Shown piece after piece: positions 45,526 through 54,763 of a stretch of 64,000 nt of DNA. The stretch is taken from positions 372,001-436,000 of the forward strand of contig CAWFGS010000001.1 of the NCBI GenBank assembly GCA_963815535.1, given 5' to 3'. The notes below the pieces were generated by a model. That model had not been told where the DNA came from and did no database searches. It saw only the letters and a list, made by a program, of their open reading frames with translations. The translations under genes and the position numbers were made by a program. The DNA comes from CAWFGS01 sp963815535 (GTDB lineage: Bacteria; Pseudomonadota; Alphaproteobacteria; Sphingomonadales; Sphingomonadaceae). Position 1 is the first letter of the stretch. Each line of letters starts with the position of its first letter.

Positions 45526-47505
45526 ATGATTGCGGAACTGGGCCTTGCGGCGCTCTGGCTGGCGGCTGCGCTGGCCATGCTTCAATTGCTGGCGGGGGCA
45601 CTGGCGCTGCGAGAGGGGGGCGCGCAACTGGCCTCGCTCGTCCGCCCTGCGGCGATCGTTCAGGGCGTTCTTGCGATAACAGCGTTCGCCGCCCTCGTAT
45701 ATCTGTTCGCCGTAACCGATCTTTCGGTGAAATTGGTGGCCAGCCATTCGCATGTCGCCAAACCGATGATTTTCAAACTGTCGGGCGCATGGGCCAATCA
45801 CGAAGGGTCCATGCTGTTGTGGGTCACCGTCATGGCGATGGCTGGCGGGCTGATCGCGGCGGTGGAACGACGTCTGCCCGTAAACACCATGAACGCGACA
45901 CTGGCGGCGCAAGGGTTCGTCGGGCTTGGCTTCTACGCTTTCCTGCTGCTCAGTTCCAATCCGTTCGAACGATTGCCCGTACCCGCTGCACAAGGGGCGG
46001 GGCTGAACCCACTGTTGCAGGATATCGGCCTCGCCTTCCATCCACCGACCTTATATATCGGATATGTCGGATTGTCGGTCGCATTCAGCTTCGCCGTCGG
46101 TGCGATGGTCACGCGGCAGGTCGGCCCGGATTTCGCCCGCGCGATGCGCCCTTGGGTGCTCGGCGCGTGGGTGTTCCTGACGCTGGGCCTGACCGCAGGC
46201 AGCTATTGGGCGTATTACGAGCTGGGCTGGGGTGGCTGGTGGTTTTGGGATCCGGTGGAAAACGCCGCGTTGATGCCGTGGCTGGCGGCGACGGCGCTGT
46301 TGCATTCCACCAGCGTGCTGGCCTCGCGCGATGCCTTGCGCGCATGGACGATCATGCTGGGCGTGGTGGCGTTTTCGATGTCCATGCTCGGCACGTTTCT
46401 GGTGCGATCGGGCGTGCTGACCAGCGTGCATGCTTTCGCCGTCGATCCCCAGCGCGGCACGTTCATCCTGTTCCTGCTGGCTATCAATATCGGCGGCGCG
46501 CTGCTGTTGTTCGCCCTGCGCGCGGGCAGCGTGGCCGAAGGGAAGCGGTTCGCCGTGACCAGCCGCGAAGGGGCGCTGGTGTTCAACAATGTCATGCTGT
46601 GCGCGATATTGGCGATCGTTCTGCTGGGCACGCTGTACCCCTTGCTGACCGAGGCGTTCGATGTGCGCGTGTCCGTGGGGCCGCCCTATTTCAATCCCGC
46701 CAGTGCGATCTTCGCCCTGCCGATGCTGATGGTGATGGCGGTCGGCCCCTTGCTTCGCTGGCGTCGGGATCGGTTAACACGGATAGCAAAGCCGCTGGCA
46801 TTGGCGGGCGCGCTGCTAATCGCGGCGCTGGTGATGCTGGCTGCGCTGTTCGACATAGGTATCCTGCCGCTGTTGGGATTAGCGCTGGCGGCGACATTGG
46901 CAGTCGCCAGCTTTCTGCCGTTGCGCGGGCGCAATCTGCGCCGGATGCCGCTGGGCGTGTGGGGCATGGTCATCGCGCATTTCGGCATCGCGGTAACGCT
47001 GTTCGGTATGGCGAGCGAATCCGCCTTCAGTCAGGAAACGCTGGCTGCAGTGGAGCCGGGCGGACGGGCCGAAGTCGGCAATTGGTCCGTAACGCTGAAT
47101 GCGGCCGAACCGGTCGCGGGCGAGAACTGGACCGCCATCGAAGGGCGCATGACCGCGCAATATCGCAGCGATGCGCCAGTGGCTTTGGCCCCGCAATCGC
47201 GAACCTTCTGGTCGCCGCCGCAACAGACGACGGAAAGCGCGCTGGTTACGCGCTGGAACGGGCAGCTTTATGCAGTCATGGGCGCGGAGGCGCGGCAAGC
47301 TGACGGCGCGGAACGCTGGCAGTTGCGGTTGTGGTGGAAACCCTTCGTCACCTTCATCTGGTATGGCGGATTGCTGATCGCGCTGGGCGGGGTGATCGCG
47401 CTGCTGGGCCGTGTCGCGGACGATCTGAAACGGCGGCGGGCGAGTGCCCGCATTGCAGAACGACGCCGTGATACTGCAAACGGCGTTGCGTTGGACGGCG
47501 CATGA
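45526..47505 (+). CDS. ccmF: heme lyase CcmF
   Basis: 659 residues, intact, about 15 membrane spans. The WWD heme domain is GWGGWWFWDPVENAALMPW (about 238-256), with conserved His in SGAWANHEGSMLLWV and FHPPTLYIGYVG and ALLHSTSVL. It ligates heme to apocytochrome c CXXCH sites together with CcmH and CcmI. Its stop overlaps the ccmG start by four bases. Confidence 0.97.
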   Translation: MIAELGLAALWLAAALAMLQLLAGALALREGGAQLASLVRPAAIVQGVLAITAFAALVYLFAVTDLSVKLVASHSHVAKPMIFKLSGAWANHEGSMLLWVTVMAMAGGLIAAVERRLPVNTMNATLAAQGFVGLGFYAFLLLSSNPFERLPVPAAQGAGLNPLLQDIGLAFHPPTLYIGYVGLSVAFSFAVGAMVTRQVGPDFARAMRPWVLGAWVFLTLGLTAGSYWAYYELGWGGWWFWDPVENAALMPWLAATALLHSTSVLASRDALRAWTIMLGVVAFSMSMLGTFLVRSGVLTSVHAFAVDPQRGTFILFLLAINIGGALLLFALRAGSVAEGKRFAVTSREGALVFNNVMLCAILAIVLLGTLYPLLTEAFDVRVSVGPPYFNPASAIFALPMLMVMAVGPLLRWRRDRLTRIAKPLALAGALLIAALVMLAALFDIGILPLLGLALAATLAVASFLPLRGRNLRRMPLGVWGMVIAHFGIAVTLFGMASESAFSQETLAAVEPGGRAEVGNWSVTLNAAEPVAGENWTAIEGRMTAQYRSDAPVALAPQSRTFWSPPQQTTESALVTRWNGQLYAVMGAEARQADGAERWQLRLWWKPFVTFIWYGGLLIALGGVIALLGRVADDLKRRRASARIAERRRDTANGVALDGA

Positions 47506-48038
47506 CCAACTGGCGCATCTGGATACCGTTGGTGCTGTTCGCCGTATTCGTCGGCGTCGCCGCCTATCAACTGTCCCGGCCCAAGGAGGACGAGGTCGCG
47601 AGCGCGATGATCGGCAAACCCTTGCCCGCATTCACTTTGCCATCCGCCGATCCCGATGGCCCGCCGATAGTGAACACCGACTTTGCGGATGGCACGCCCC
47701 GCCTGCTGAACATTTGGGCAAGCTGGTGCGTCCCCTGCATCGCAGAGGCGCCGCAGTTGGACGCGCTGCGCGATGCGGGCGCGCCGATCGTCGGGATCGC
47801 CATCCGCGACCGGCCAGACGACATCGCGGCGTTCCTGGGCCGACATGGCAATCCCTATACGCAGATCGGCGCGGACGATATTTCGGCAGTGCAGCTGGCG
47901 ATCGGATCGTCGGGCGTACCCGAAACATTCGTAATCGATGGGCGCGGGGTCATCAGATATCAGCATATCGGCGACATTCGCGAAAACGATGTCCCAATTC
48001 TGCTGGAGAAACTTGCGAAGGCCGGGGCCGGCGAATGA
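47502..48038 (+). CDS. ccmG: thiol:disulfide interchange protein CcmG/DsbE
   Basis: 178 residues. An N-terminal anchor (about 5-24) is followed by a periplasmic thioredoxin fold with LLNIWASWCVPCIAEAPQLD (CxxC active site), IGIAIRDRPDD and SSGVPETFVIDGRGVI containing the cis-Pro. It keeps apocytochrome cysteines reduced for heme attachment. Overlaps with ccmF and ccmH on either side (ATGA). Confidence 0.96.
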   Translation: MTNWRIWIPLVLFAVFVGVAAYQLSRPKEDEVASAMIGKPLPAFTLPSADPDGPPIVNTDFADGTPRLLNIWASWCVPCIAEAPQLDALRDAGAPIVGIAIRDRPDDIAAFLGRHGNPYTQIGADDISAVQLAIGSSGVPETFVIDGRGVIRYQHIGDIRENDVPILLEKLAKAGAGE

Positions 48039-48445
48039 CCCGCATTGTGCTATGCATGGCCGCGTTGATGGCGATGATTCCGGGTTCCATATCCTTCGCG
48101 CAGGACACTTTGCCGCCTGCACCGCTGGCCTACACTCAACTGCCCGACGCGAAGCAGGAGGCTGCGGCGCAGGAATTGATGCAAACTCTGCGCTGCCTGC
48201 GATGCCAGAGCCAGTCCATCGCCGATAGCGACGCACCGATGGCGGGGGATATGCGGCATCAGGTCCGCACCATGATCGCCGCCGGCGAACGACCCGAAGC
48301 GGTGCGGAACTGGTTGATCGAACGGTATGGCGATTATGTCAGCTACTCACCGGCCATCGGCCGCACGACCTGGCCGTTGTTTGCAGGGCCGATTCTGTTG
48401 ATCTTGCTGGTGGGCGGCGTGTTGTGGCGGCGATTGGCGCGATGA
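48035..48445 (+). CDS. ccmH: cytochrome c maturation protein CcmH (Ccl2-like)
   Basis: 136 residues from the ATG at 48035. The signal peptide ends SISFAQ; the active site LRCLRCQSQSIADSDAP has the reducing Cys pair, followed by MAGDMRHQVRTMIAAGE and RYGDYVSYSP, then one C-terminal TM. It handles apocytochrome c thiols at the heme lyase. It is the short form lacking the TPR domain, which is encoded by the next gene. Confidence 0.95.
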   Translation: MTRIVLCMAALMAMIPGSISFAQDTLPPAPLAYTQLPDAKQEAAAQELMQTLRCLRCQSQSIADSDAPMAGDMRHQVRTMIAAGERPEAVRNWLIERYGDYVSYSPAIGRTTWPLFAGPILLILLVGGVLWRRLAR

Positions 48446-49138
48446 TCGGCTGGGTCGCTATCATCGGCTTGTCCATTGCGGCATTCGCGTTCGCAGCCAT
48501 CCTTTTGCAGTTGCCCAGATCGGGATATGCTTTGTTTGCCGCTGCGCTCACGTTCGGTTTGACCGGTTATGCGTGGCAAGGGTCACCCGATTACGCAGGA
48601 TCGCCTACCGCGCAAACAGCGGACGAAGCGATCGACGGGGCGGAATTGATCGACGCCCGCCGCGCGATGTTTACCGATCGCGGTGCGCCGTCATTCTACG
48701 TAACCCTGGCCGATGGTTTCGCGCGCAAGGGGCAGTCGCTGGATGCTGTCAAACTGCTGCGAAATGCGGTCCAGCGCGATCCCGACGATGCAGAGGCGTG
48801 GCTGGCGCTTGCCAATGCGCTGATCGCTCATTCCGACGGGGAGCCGACCCCGGCCGCTTTGATAGCGTTCAGCCGTGCAGAGGCCGCGCGTCCGGGACAT
48901 CCCGGGCCGGCGTTCTTTCTGGGACTGGCCTGGTTTCGGACCGGCCGTATCGCGGATGCGCGCGAATGTATGGCAGGGTTTGCTGGACGAGGCGCCTGCT
49001 GACGCAATCTGGCGCGCTGAATTGCAGGCGCGCATCGATGCGCTCGATGCAATGCTGGCGCAGCCGGAACGGGCGCAGGGCCGCGTTGCAGTAGCACACC
49101 GGCACGGCACATTTGTTGCAGCTGCGAAACGATGGTGA
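48442..49138 (+). CDS. CcmI/CycH-like TPR protein (frameshifted)
   Basis: About 230 residues. From the ATG at 48442 (overlapping the ccmH stop) there are two N-terminal membrane spans, then TPR repeats: GFARKGQSLDAVKLLRNAVQ and DPDDAEAWLALANALIAHS. One extra G near 48966 breaks the frame; repaired it continues DARNVWQGLLDEAPADAIWR and LDAMLAQPERAQ. It should present apocytochrome c to the ligation complex. The frame runs to 49138, close to kup; the last residues may be off-frame. Confidence 0.88.
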
Positions 49139-49188
49139 TAAGCGCCGCCTCCTGTTTCGGCATTCGTCGGCCGAACTGCATGGCAACG

Positions 49189-51126
49189 ATGAACGAACCT
49201 CGCGACGACCGAACCGCCGATACGGACCCCGCCGCCCCATCCGCGGCATGGCCGCGCGGCGTCCGAAAACTGCGTTGGCCGTCGGCGCGATCGGCATCGT
49301 GTTCGGCGATATCGGCACCAGCCCGCTCTATGCCTTTCGTGAAACCTTTCGCGGCGCGCATCATCTGGCCATCGACGACGCGCATGTTCTGGGCGTGGTC
49401 AGCCTGATCTTCTGGTCCATGTTCCTGGTCGTGGCGATCCAGTATGTGACCATTCTGATGCGCGCCGATAATAAGGGGCAGGGCGGCAGCTTGGCGTTGG
49501 TCGCGCTGATTTCCAGCAAGATCGGGCGCACGAAATACGGCTGGCTGACCGTGCTGCTGGGCGTGTTCGCCACATCGCTGTTCTATGGCGACAGCATGAT
49601 TACGCCGGCGATTTCGGTGCTGTCTTCGGTGGAAGGGCTGACGGTGGTCGACCACCGGCTGGACCCGCTGGTCATTCCCGATCGCGCTGGTGCTGCTGGT
49701 GCTGCTGTTCATGCTGCAAAAGCGCGGCACGGCAAAGGTCGGCGCGCTGTTCGCGCCGGTCATGATCGTTTACTTCGTGGTGATCGCCGGACTGGGCAGC
49801 TATCAGATTATCAGCCACCCGCAGATACTATGGGCGCTCAATCCCTATTACGCGGTGAACTTCTTCGTCATCGACGGCACGCTCGCGTTCCTTGCGCTAG
49901 GCTCGGTGGTGTTGGCGGTCACCGGGTCGGAGGCGCTGTATTCGGACATGGGCCATTTCGGGCGCGGGCCGATGCGGCTGTCGTGGTTCGGGTTCGTCAT
50001 GCCCTGCCTGCTGCTGAATTATTTCGGGCAGGGCGCGATGATCGTGGGCATGGATGCAGCGGCAGCGAACGTCGCCATCGAAAACCCATTCTTCATGCTT
50101 GCGCCCGAAAGCTATCGCCTGGCGCTTGTCATCCTTGCGACGTTCGCGACATTCATTGCCAGCCAGGCGGTTATTTCCGGCGCGTTCTCCATCACGCATC
50201 AGGCGATCCAGATGGGCTTCATCCCCCGCCTCTCCGTGCGCCATACCAGCGAGACGGAAGGGGGGCAGATCTATATTCCTATCGTCAACTGGGCATTGAT
50301 GGTGGCGGTTATCCTGTTGGTCCTGACGTTCCAGAATTCATCCAATCTCGCCAGCGCATACGGCATTGCGGTAACCGGGGCCGTTACCATCGATACATTG
50401 CTGATGGCGGTGTTGCTGGTGGGCGTTTGGAAATGGAAATGGTGGTATGCAGCGCCGGTGGTTCTCCTGTTCCTGATCGTGGATGGGGCCTATTTCCTCG
50501 CCAATCTGACCAAGGTTCCCGATGGCGGTTGGTTCTCACTGGTGGTCGGCGCGGTAATCTTCACGCTGCTGACGACGTGGGCACGCGGTCGCAAGCTGAT
50601 GCGCGAACGCATGACGGAGGTTGCATTGCCGATGGAAATCTTCGCCAAATCGGCAAAGAACAGCGCAACGCGCGTTCCCGGCACGGCAATTTTCATGGCG
50701 TCGGCGCAGGGCGGCGTTCCGTCCGCCTTGTTGCACAATATCAAACATAACAAGGTGTTGCACGAACGCGTGGTCATCCTGACCGTGCAGATTGCGGAAG
50801 TCCCGTACATCGACGATGCCAATCGCTGCGAGTATCACGATCTGGGCGATGGGTTCTTCCGCGCGGTGCTGCATTACGGCTTCATGCAGGAAACTAACGT
50901 GCCGGCAGGTCTGAAAACTCTACGCCAGTGTGGCGGAGAGTTCGACATGATGCACACCAGTTTCTTTCTGTCGCGGCAGACGCTGCTGCCATCGGAAAAG
51001 CCCGGAATGTCGATCTGGCGGGAGAAGATCTTCGCCTGGATGCTGCGGAATTCGGCAACGGCGATGGAGTTTTTCCGGCTGCCGACGAACCGTGTGGTCG
51101 AACTGGGCAGTCAGGTACGGATCTGA
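49189..51126 (+). CDS. kup: KUP-family potassium uptake protein (two frameshifts)
   Basis: About 640 residues, 12 membrane spans plus a C-terminal cytoplasmic domain. The N-terminal hallmark LAVGAIGIVFGDIGTSPLYA is followed by DNKGQGGSLAL, YGDSMITPAISVLSSVEGL and ALGSVVLAVTGSEALYSDMG. Breaks lie near 49243 (before MAARRPKTALAV) and near 49682 (before LVLLFMLQKRGTAK). It is a proton-coupled K+ importer of the inner membrane. Starts at 49180 and 49189 are both possible. It ends one base before the convergent yciB stop. Confidence 0.95.
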
Positions 51127-51786
51127 CTATTCCCCGGTGGGCGGTTGGTCGGTCTTCGCGTCGTCCGCCTGCCCGACATCCAAGCCGTTTTTCAACAACA
51201 TCGGTATCTGGGAAAAAGTGAACAGGAACGTCAGCGGCATGAACACCCAAAACTTGGCCCACAGCCATGTTTCGAAATTGTCATTCGCCACATTGTAAGT
51301 ATAGCGCAGCCCCTCGTTCAAAGCCGCTAAACCTAGAAAAAACACCGCCCAGTTGCGCGACAGTTTCAACCAGCCTTCCTGCGACAACCCTTCGAACGCC
51401 GCTTCCAGCAGAACTTTCAGCAACGCCTTGCCGCGCACATACCCTGCCAGAAGCGCCACGCCGAACAGGGCATAGATAATCGTGGGCTTCAGCTGAACGA
51501 AAGTCGGATCGCCGAAAAATATCGTCAATCCGCCAAAACCGATAATCAGCGCCGTCGAAAACAACAGCATGGGCGAAATCTTGCCCAGGCGATACTTCGA
51601 AAACAGCAACGCGGCGACCGCCGCGACCATGAACGCGACCGTCCCCTTGATGACCGCCGCCACTTCCAGCAGGGGCGCATTTTCGGGCGGCGAAAAGTAT
51701 TTGTAAGTCGCCAGGAACACCACCAGCGGACCGTAATCGACCGCCACGTTTAGCCAGCCTGCGCTTTTTCGTGATTCAGCGGTCAT
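51127..51786 (-). CDS. yciB: inner membrane-spanning protein YciB (septation protein A)
   Basis: 219 residues, five or six membrane spans. Conserved segments are DYGPLVVFLATYKY, GFGGLTIFFGDPTFVQLKPTI and the C-terminal SRNWAVFFLGLAALNEGLRY, WAKFWVFMPLTFLFTFSQIP. The family affects cell division and envelope integrity; its biochemical activity is unsettled. It overlaps ftsY by one base and follows it on the same strand. Confidence 0.94.
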   Translation of the reverse strand: MTAESRKSAGWLNVAVDYGPLVVFLATYKYFSPPENAPLLEVAAVIKGTVAFMVAAVAALLFSKYRLGKISPMLLFSTALIIGFGGLTIFFGDPTFVQLKPTIIYALFGVALLAGYVRGKALLKVLLEAAFEGLSQEGWLKLSRNWAVFFLGLAALNEGLRYTYNVANDNFETWLWAKFWVFMPLTFLFTFSQIPMLLKNGLDVGQADDAKTDQPPTGE

Positions 51787-52709
51787 CAGGCGATGCCCGC
51801 AATGACGCGCGCGACCAGATCGGGGTCGAAGGGGCGCAGATCGTCGATGGTTTCGCCGACCCCGATGGCGTGAATGGGCAGGCCGTATTGCTCCGCCGCC
51901 GCAACCAGAACGCCGCCGCGCGCCGTGCCGTCCAGTTTCGTCATAATCAATCCCGTGACCCCTGCGATTTCCTGAAATACCGCGATCTGGCTTAACGCAT
52001 TCTGGCCGTTGGTCGCATCGAGCACGAGCACCACGTCATGTGGCGCTTCTGCGTTGAGGCGACCCAGAACCTTTCGGATCTTTCGCAGCTCGTCCATCAG
52101 TTCGGCCTTGTTCTGCAGGCGTCCGGCGGTGTCCACGATCAGGGTGTCCGTACCCTGCTGCGTGGCGGCCTTCACCCCGTCGAACACGATGCTGGCGGGG
52201 TCGCCCCCTTCCGGCCCGCGCACCAGCGGCACATCGATACGTTCGGCCCAGGTGGCAAGCTGCCCGATGGCGGCGGCGCGAAACGTATCGCCAGCGGCCA
52301 GCATGACGCTGTAATCGTCCTCCTGAAACCAATGCGCCAGCTTTGCTATCGTGGTGGTTTTGCCGCTGCCGTTCACGCCGATGACCAGAATGACTTGGGG
52401 GCGGGGGAACGCAACGATGTCGAGCGGTTTGGCAACCGGGCGCAAAATGGCGGCAATTTCCTGGGCCACCGCTTCTTTCAGTTCCCGTTCCGTGATCGTG
52501 GTGCCGAACCGTTTTTCCGCCAGTTTCGCACGGATGCGGGCGGCGGCGCTGGGGCCGAGATCGGATAGGATCAGCGCATCTTCCAGATCGTCCAGCGTCG
52601 CATCGTCCAGTTTCGCCGTGCCGACGGCGGCAGTGATATTGGACGTCAGCCGTTCCGACGTTTTGCGGAACCCGCCGAACACACGCTCGCTCCAATTCCG
52701 GTCGCTCAC
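51786..52709 (-). CDS. ftsY: signal recognition particle receptor FtsY
   Basis: 307 residues from the GTG at 52707-52709 (MSDRNWSERVFGGFRKTSER), which overlaps the mtaB stop as GTGA. NG domain: VILVIGVNGSGKTTTIAKLA (P-loop), AAGDTFRAAAIGQL, VDTAGRLQNKAELM, LIMTKLDGTARGG and IHAIGVGETIDDLRPFD. The short acidic A region is typical of alphaproteobacteria. It receives SRP-ribosome complexes at SecYEG and pairs with the 4.5S RNA gene at 17.5 kb. Confidence 0.97.
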   Translation of the reverse strand: MSDRNWSERVFGGFRKTSERLTSNITAAVGTAKLDDATLDDLEDALILSDLGPSAAARIRAKLAEKRFGTTITERELKEAVAQEIAAILRPVAKPLDIVAFPRPQVILVIGVNGSGKTTTIAKLAHWFQEDDYSVMLAAGDTFRAAAIGQLATWAERIDVPLVRGPEGGDPASIVFDGVKAATQQGTDTLIVDTAGRLQNKAELMDELRKIRKVLGRLNAEAPHDVVLVLDATNGQNALSQIAVFQEIAGVTGLIMTKLDGTARGGVLVAAAEQYGLPIHAIGVGETIDDLRPFDPDLVARVIAGIA

Positions 52710-53899
52710 ATCAAAATCCCTTTTTCCAATGCTGTAGGGGTCATGGCCACAATGGAGCCGCGCGGTGTTCCGTCCGGCAGCTTTACTCGCGCGAAGTCCG
52801 GCGAATATCCGGTTCCGTCGGCTTCCGCCAGCACCATGGTCTCCCGGCCGATCAGCGATTGCAGCCAGTTGCTCCGCACCTCCGCAACACGCGCACGCAA
52901 TTGTGCCGCACGAACCTTGACGGTTTGCCGATCCACTTGCGGCATTCGCGCGGCGGGCGTTCCGGGGCGCGGCGAATAGGGAAAGATGTGACCGTGGACG
53001 ATATTCAATTCCGCGACGATCGACAGATTGCGCTGGTGCATGTCGTCGGTTTCGGTCGGAAAACCGGCAATCAGATCCGCTCCGATGGCGAGGTCGGGGC
53101 GACGATGCTTCAGCGTTGCAACCAGTTCGACGGCATTTGCACGCAAATGCCGACGTTTCATGCGCTTCAGGATCAGATCGTCGCCATGCTGCAACGACAG
53201 GTGCAAATGCGGCATGACGCGCGGTTCGCCGGCAAACAACTCGTGCAGCACCGGGTCGATCTCTACGCCATCGACAGACGACATGCGAATGCGTTGCAAA
53301 GTCGGGAACTCGGCCAATATAGCCGCGACGCATTCTCCCAATGGGGGTGCGCCGGGCAAGTCGTGACCCCACGACGTCACATCGACGCCGGTTAGTACGA
53401 TTTCGCCTGCGCCACGCTCTATGTGGTCCGCGATGGTTTTCAGAACGGCGGGAATGGACAATGACCGGCTTTCCCCACGGCCTTGCGGGATCACACAGAA
53501 GGTGCAGGCATGATCGCAGCCGTTCTGGATCGCAATGAAGGCGCGCGTGTGAACCGGCGGCGCGATTGCGGTGGGTTCCGGTACGTTCCAGGCGCGCCGG
53601 TCCAGTTTTACCTTGTTTGCGATCAGCCCATCGACTTCCACCATCGCGCCAAGCTGATCGCGTTCGATGTCAGCGGCGCATCCGGTTACCAACAGGCGGG
53701 CATCGGGTCTGGCGCGCCGGGCGCGGCGGATGGCCTGGCGCGTCTGGCGAACCGCTTCGGACGTAACGGCGCAGCTGTTGATGACGACGACATCGCCCTC
53801 GTCGCCCAACATCGCGCGGATGGTTTCGCTTTCGGACAAGTTCAGACGACACCCCAGGGTTATAATGTCTGGCTTTGCTGGGGGGGCAAGGGCGCTCAT
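52706..53899 (-). CDS. mtaB: tRNA t6A37 methylthiotransferase MtaB
   Basis: 397 residues, intact. N-terminal MTTase domain with Cys in TLGCRLNLSESE, VVINSCAVT and LLVTGCAAD (second 4Fe-4S cluster). Radical SAM motif NGCDHACTFCVIPQGRGESR, and GADLIAGFPTETDD, with a C-terminal TRAM-like end. It adds a methylthio group to t6A37 of ANN-decoding tRNAs. It overlaps dapF upstream and ftsY downstream by four bases each, so the three are one operon. Confidence 0.95.
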   Translation of the reverse strand: MSALAPPAKPDIITLGCRLNLSESETIRAMLGDEGDVVVINSCAVTSEAVRQTRQAIRRARRARPDARLLVTGCAADIERDQLGAMVEVDGLIANKVKLDRRAWNVPEPTAIAPPVHTRAFIAIQNGCDHACTFCVIPQGRGESRSLSIPAVLKTIADHIERGAGEIVLTGVDVTSWGHDLPGAPPLGECVAAILAEFPTLQRIRMSSVDGVEIDPVLHELFAGEPRVMPHLHLSLQHGDDLILKRMKRRHLRANAVELVATLKHRRPDLAIGADLIAGFPTETDDMHQRNLSIVAELNIVHGHIFPYSPRPGTPAARMPQVDRQTVKVRAAQLRARVAEVRSNWLQSLIGRETMVLAEADGTGYSPDFARVKLPDGTPRGSIVAMTPTALEKGILM

Positions 53900-54733
53900 G
53901 CGTAATCCTGCCAGCGGAATGTTCCGGTGAAGCTGGTCGCGGCTGGGCCGGACATGATTATACGTTCGTCTGCCGTCCACTCGATCCGCAGATCGCCACC
54001 GGGCAACGCGACGGTCACCGACCGATCGACCAGCCCGCGCCGCATCGCCGCTATGGCCGTCGCGCACGCCCCGGTACCGCAGGCCCGCGTCAGCCCTGCG
54101 CCCCGTTCCCAAACCCGCAAGGCAATCGCGTCGCGACTGCCAATCGCTGCGATATTGACGTTGATCCGTTTCGGGAACAGCGGGTCGTTTCGATCGTCGG
54201 CCCGATGCGTTCCAGCGGAACTGCGGCAATGTCCGGTACGAAGAAAACAACATGGGGATTGCCGACATTGACGGCGATGGGGCGCTCAAGGACCAGATCG
54301 CCCTCGGCCCAGGATACCGGCAGTTCCATCGTGTCCATCGGATAGGCAAGCGGGATGGCGTCCCAGTCGAAGTGCGGCGTCCCCATATCGACGCTGGCCC
54401 CATCGGTGTCGGGAGTGATGGCGATCGTCCCGCCGAGTGGTTTCCAGCTGCCCGATTGTACCGAGGTACATCGCCACTGCCCGCGCGGCATTGCCGCATG
54501 CCTCAACCTCCCCGCCGTCGCGATTGAAGATACGCATTTTCGCAAGTCGCCGATGCGGACGGTTCCAGCAGCACCAGCTGATCGCACCCGATCCCGGTAT
54601 GCCGATCCGCCAACGCCCTTATAGTCGGGCCGTACAGCGGCAAATCGTCAAGCGTGCGAGCGTCCAACAATATGAAGTCGTTGCCCAGCCCGTGCATTTT
54701 CACAAACGGCATGGGGTTTGGTACGGCGGACAT
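53896..54733 (-). CDS. dapF: diaminopimelate epimerase (three or more frameshifts)
   Basis: About 275 residues when joined. It begins with FVKMHGLGNDFILLDART and GCDQLVLLEPS; the next frame gives MRIFNRDGGEVEACGNAARAV with the first catalytic Cys, and the last gives GAGLTRACGTGACATAIAAM with the second, so both active-site Cys residues survive. Breaks lie near 54550, near 54450 and near 54150. It interconverts LL- and meso-diaminopimelate for lysine and peptidoglycan. It is upstream of mtaB with an ATGA overlap. Confidence 0.94.
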
Positions 54734-54763
54734 CGTGGCCCGGCATCTATGCGGCGAGCCTGG

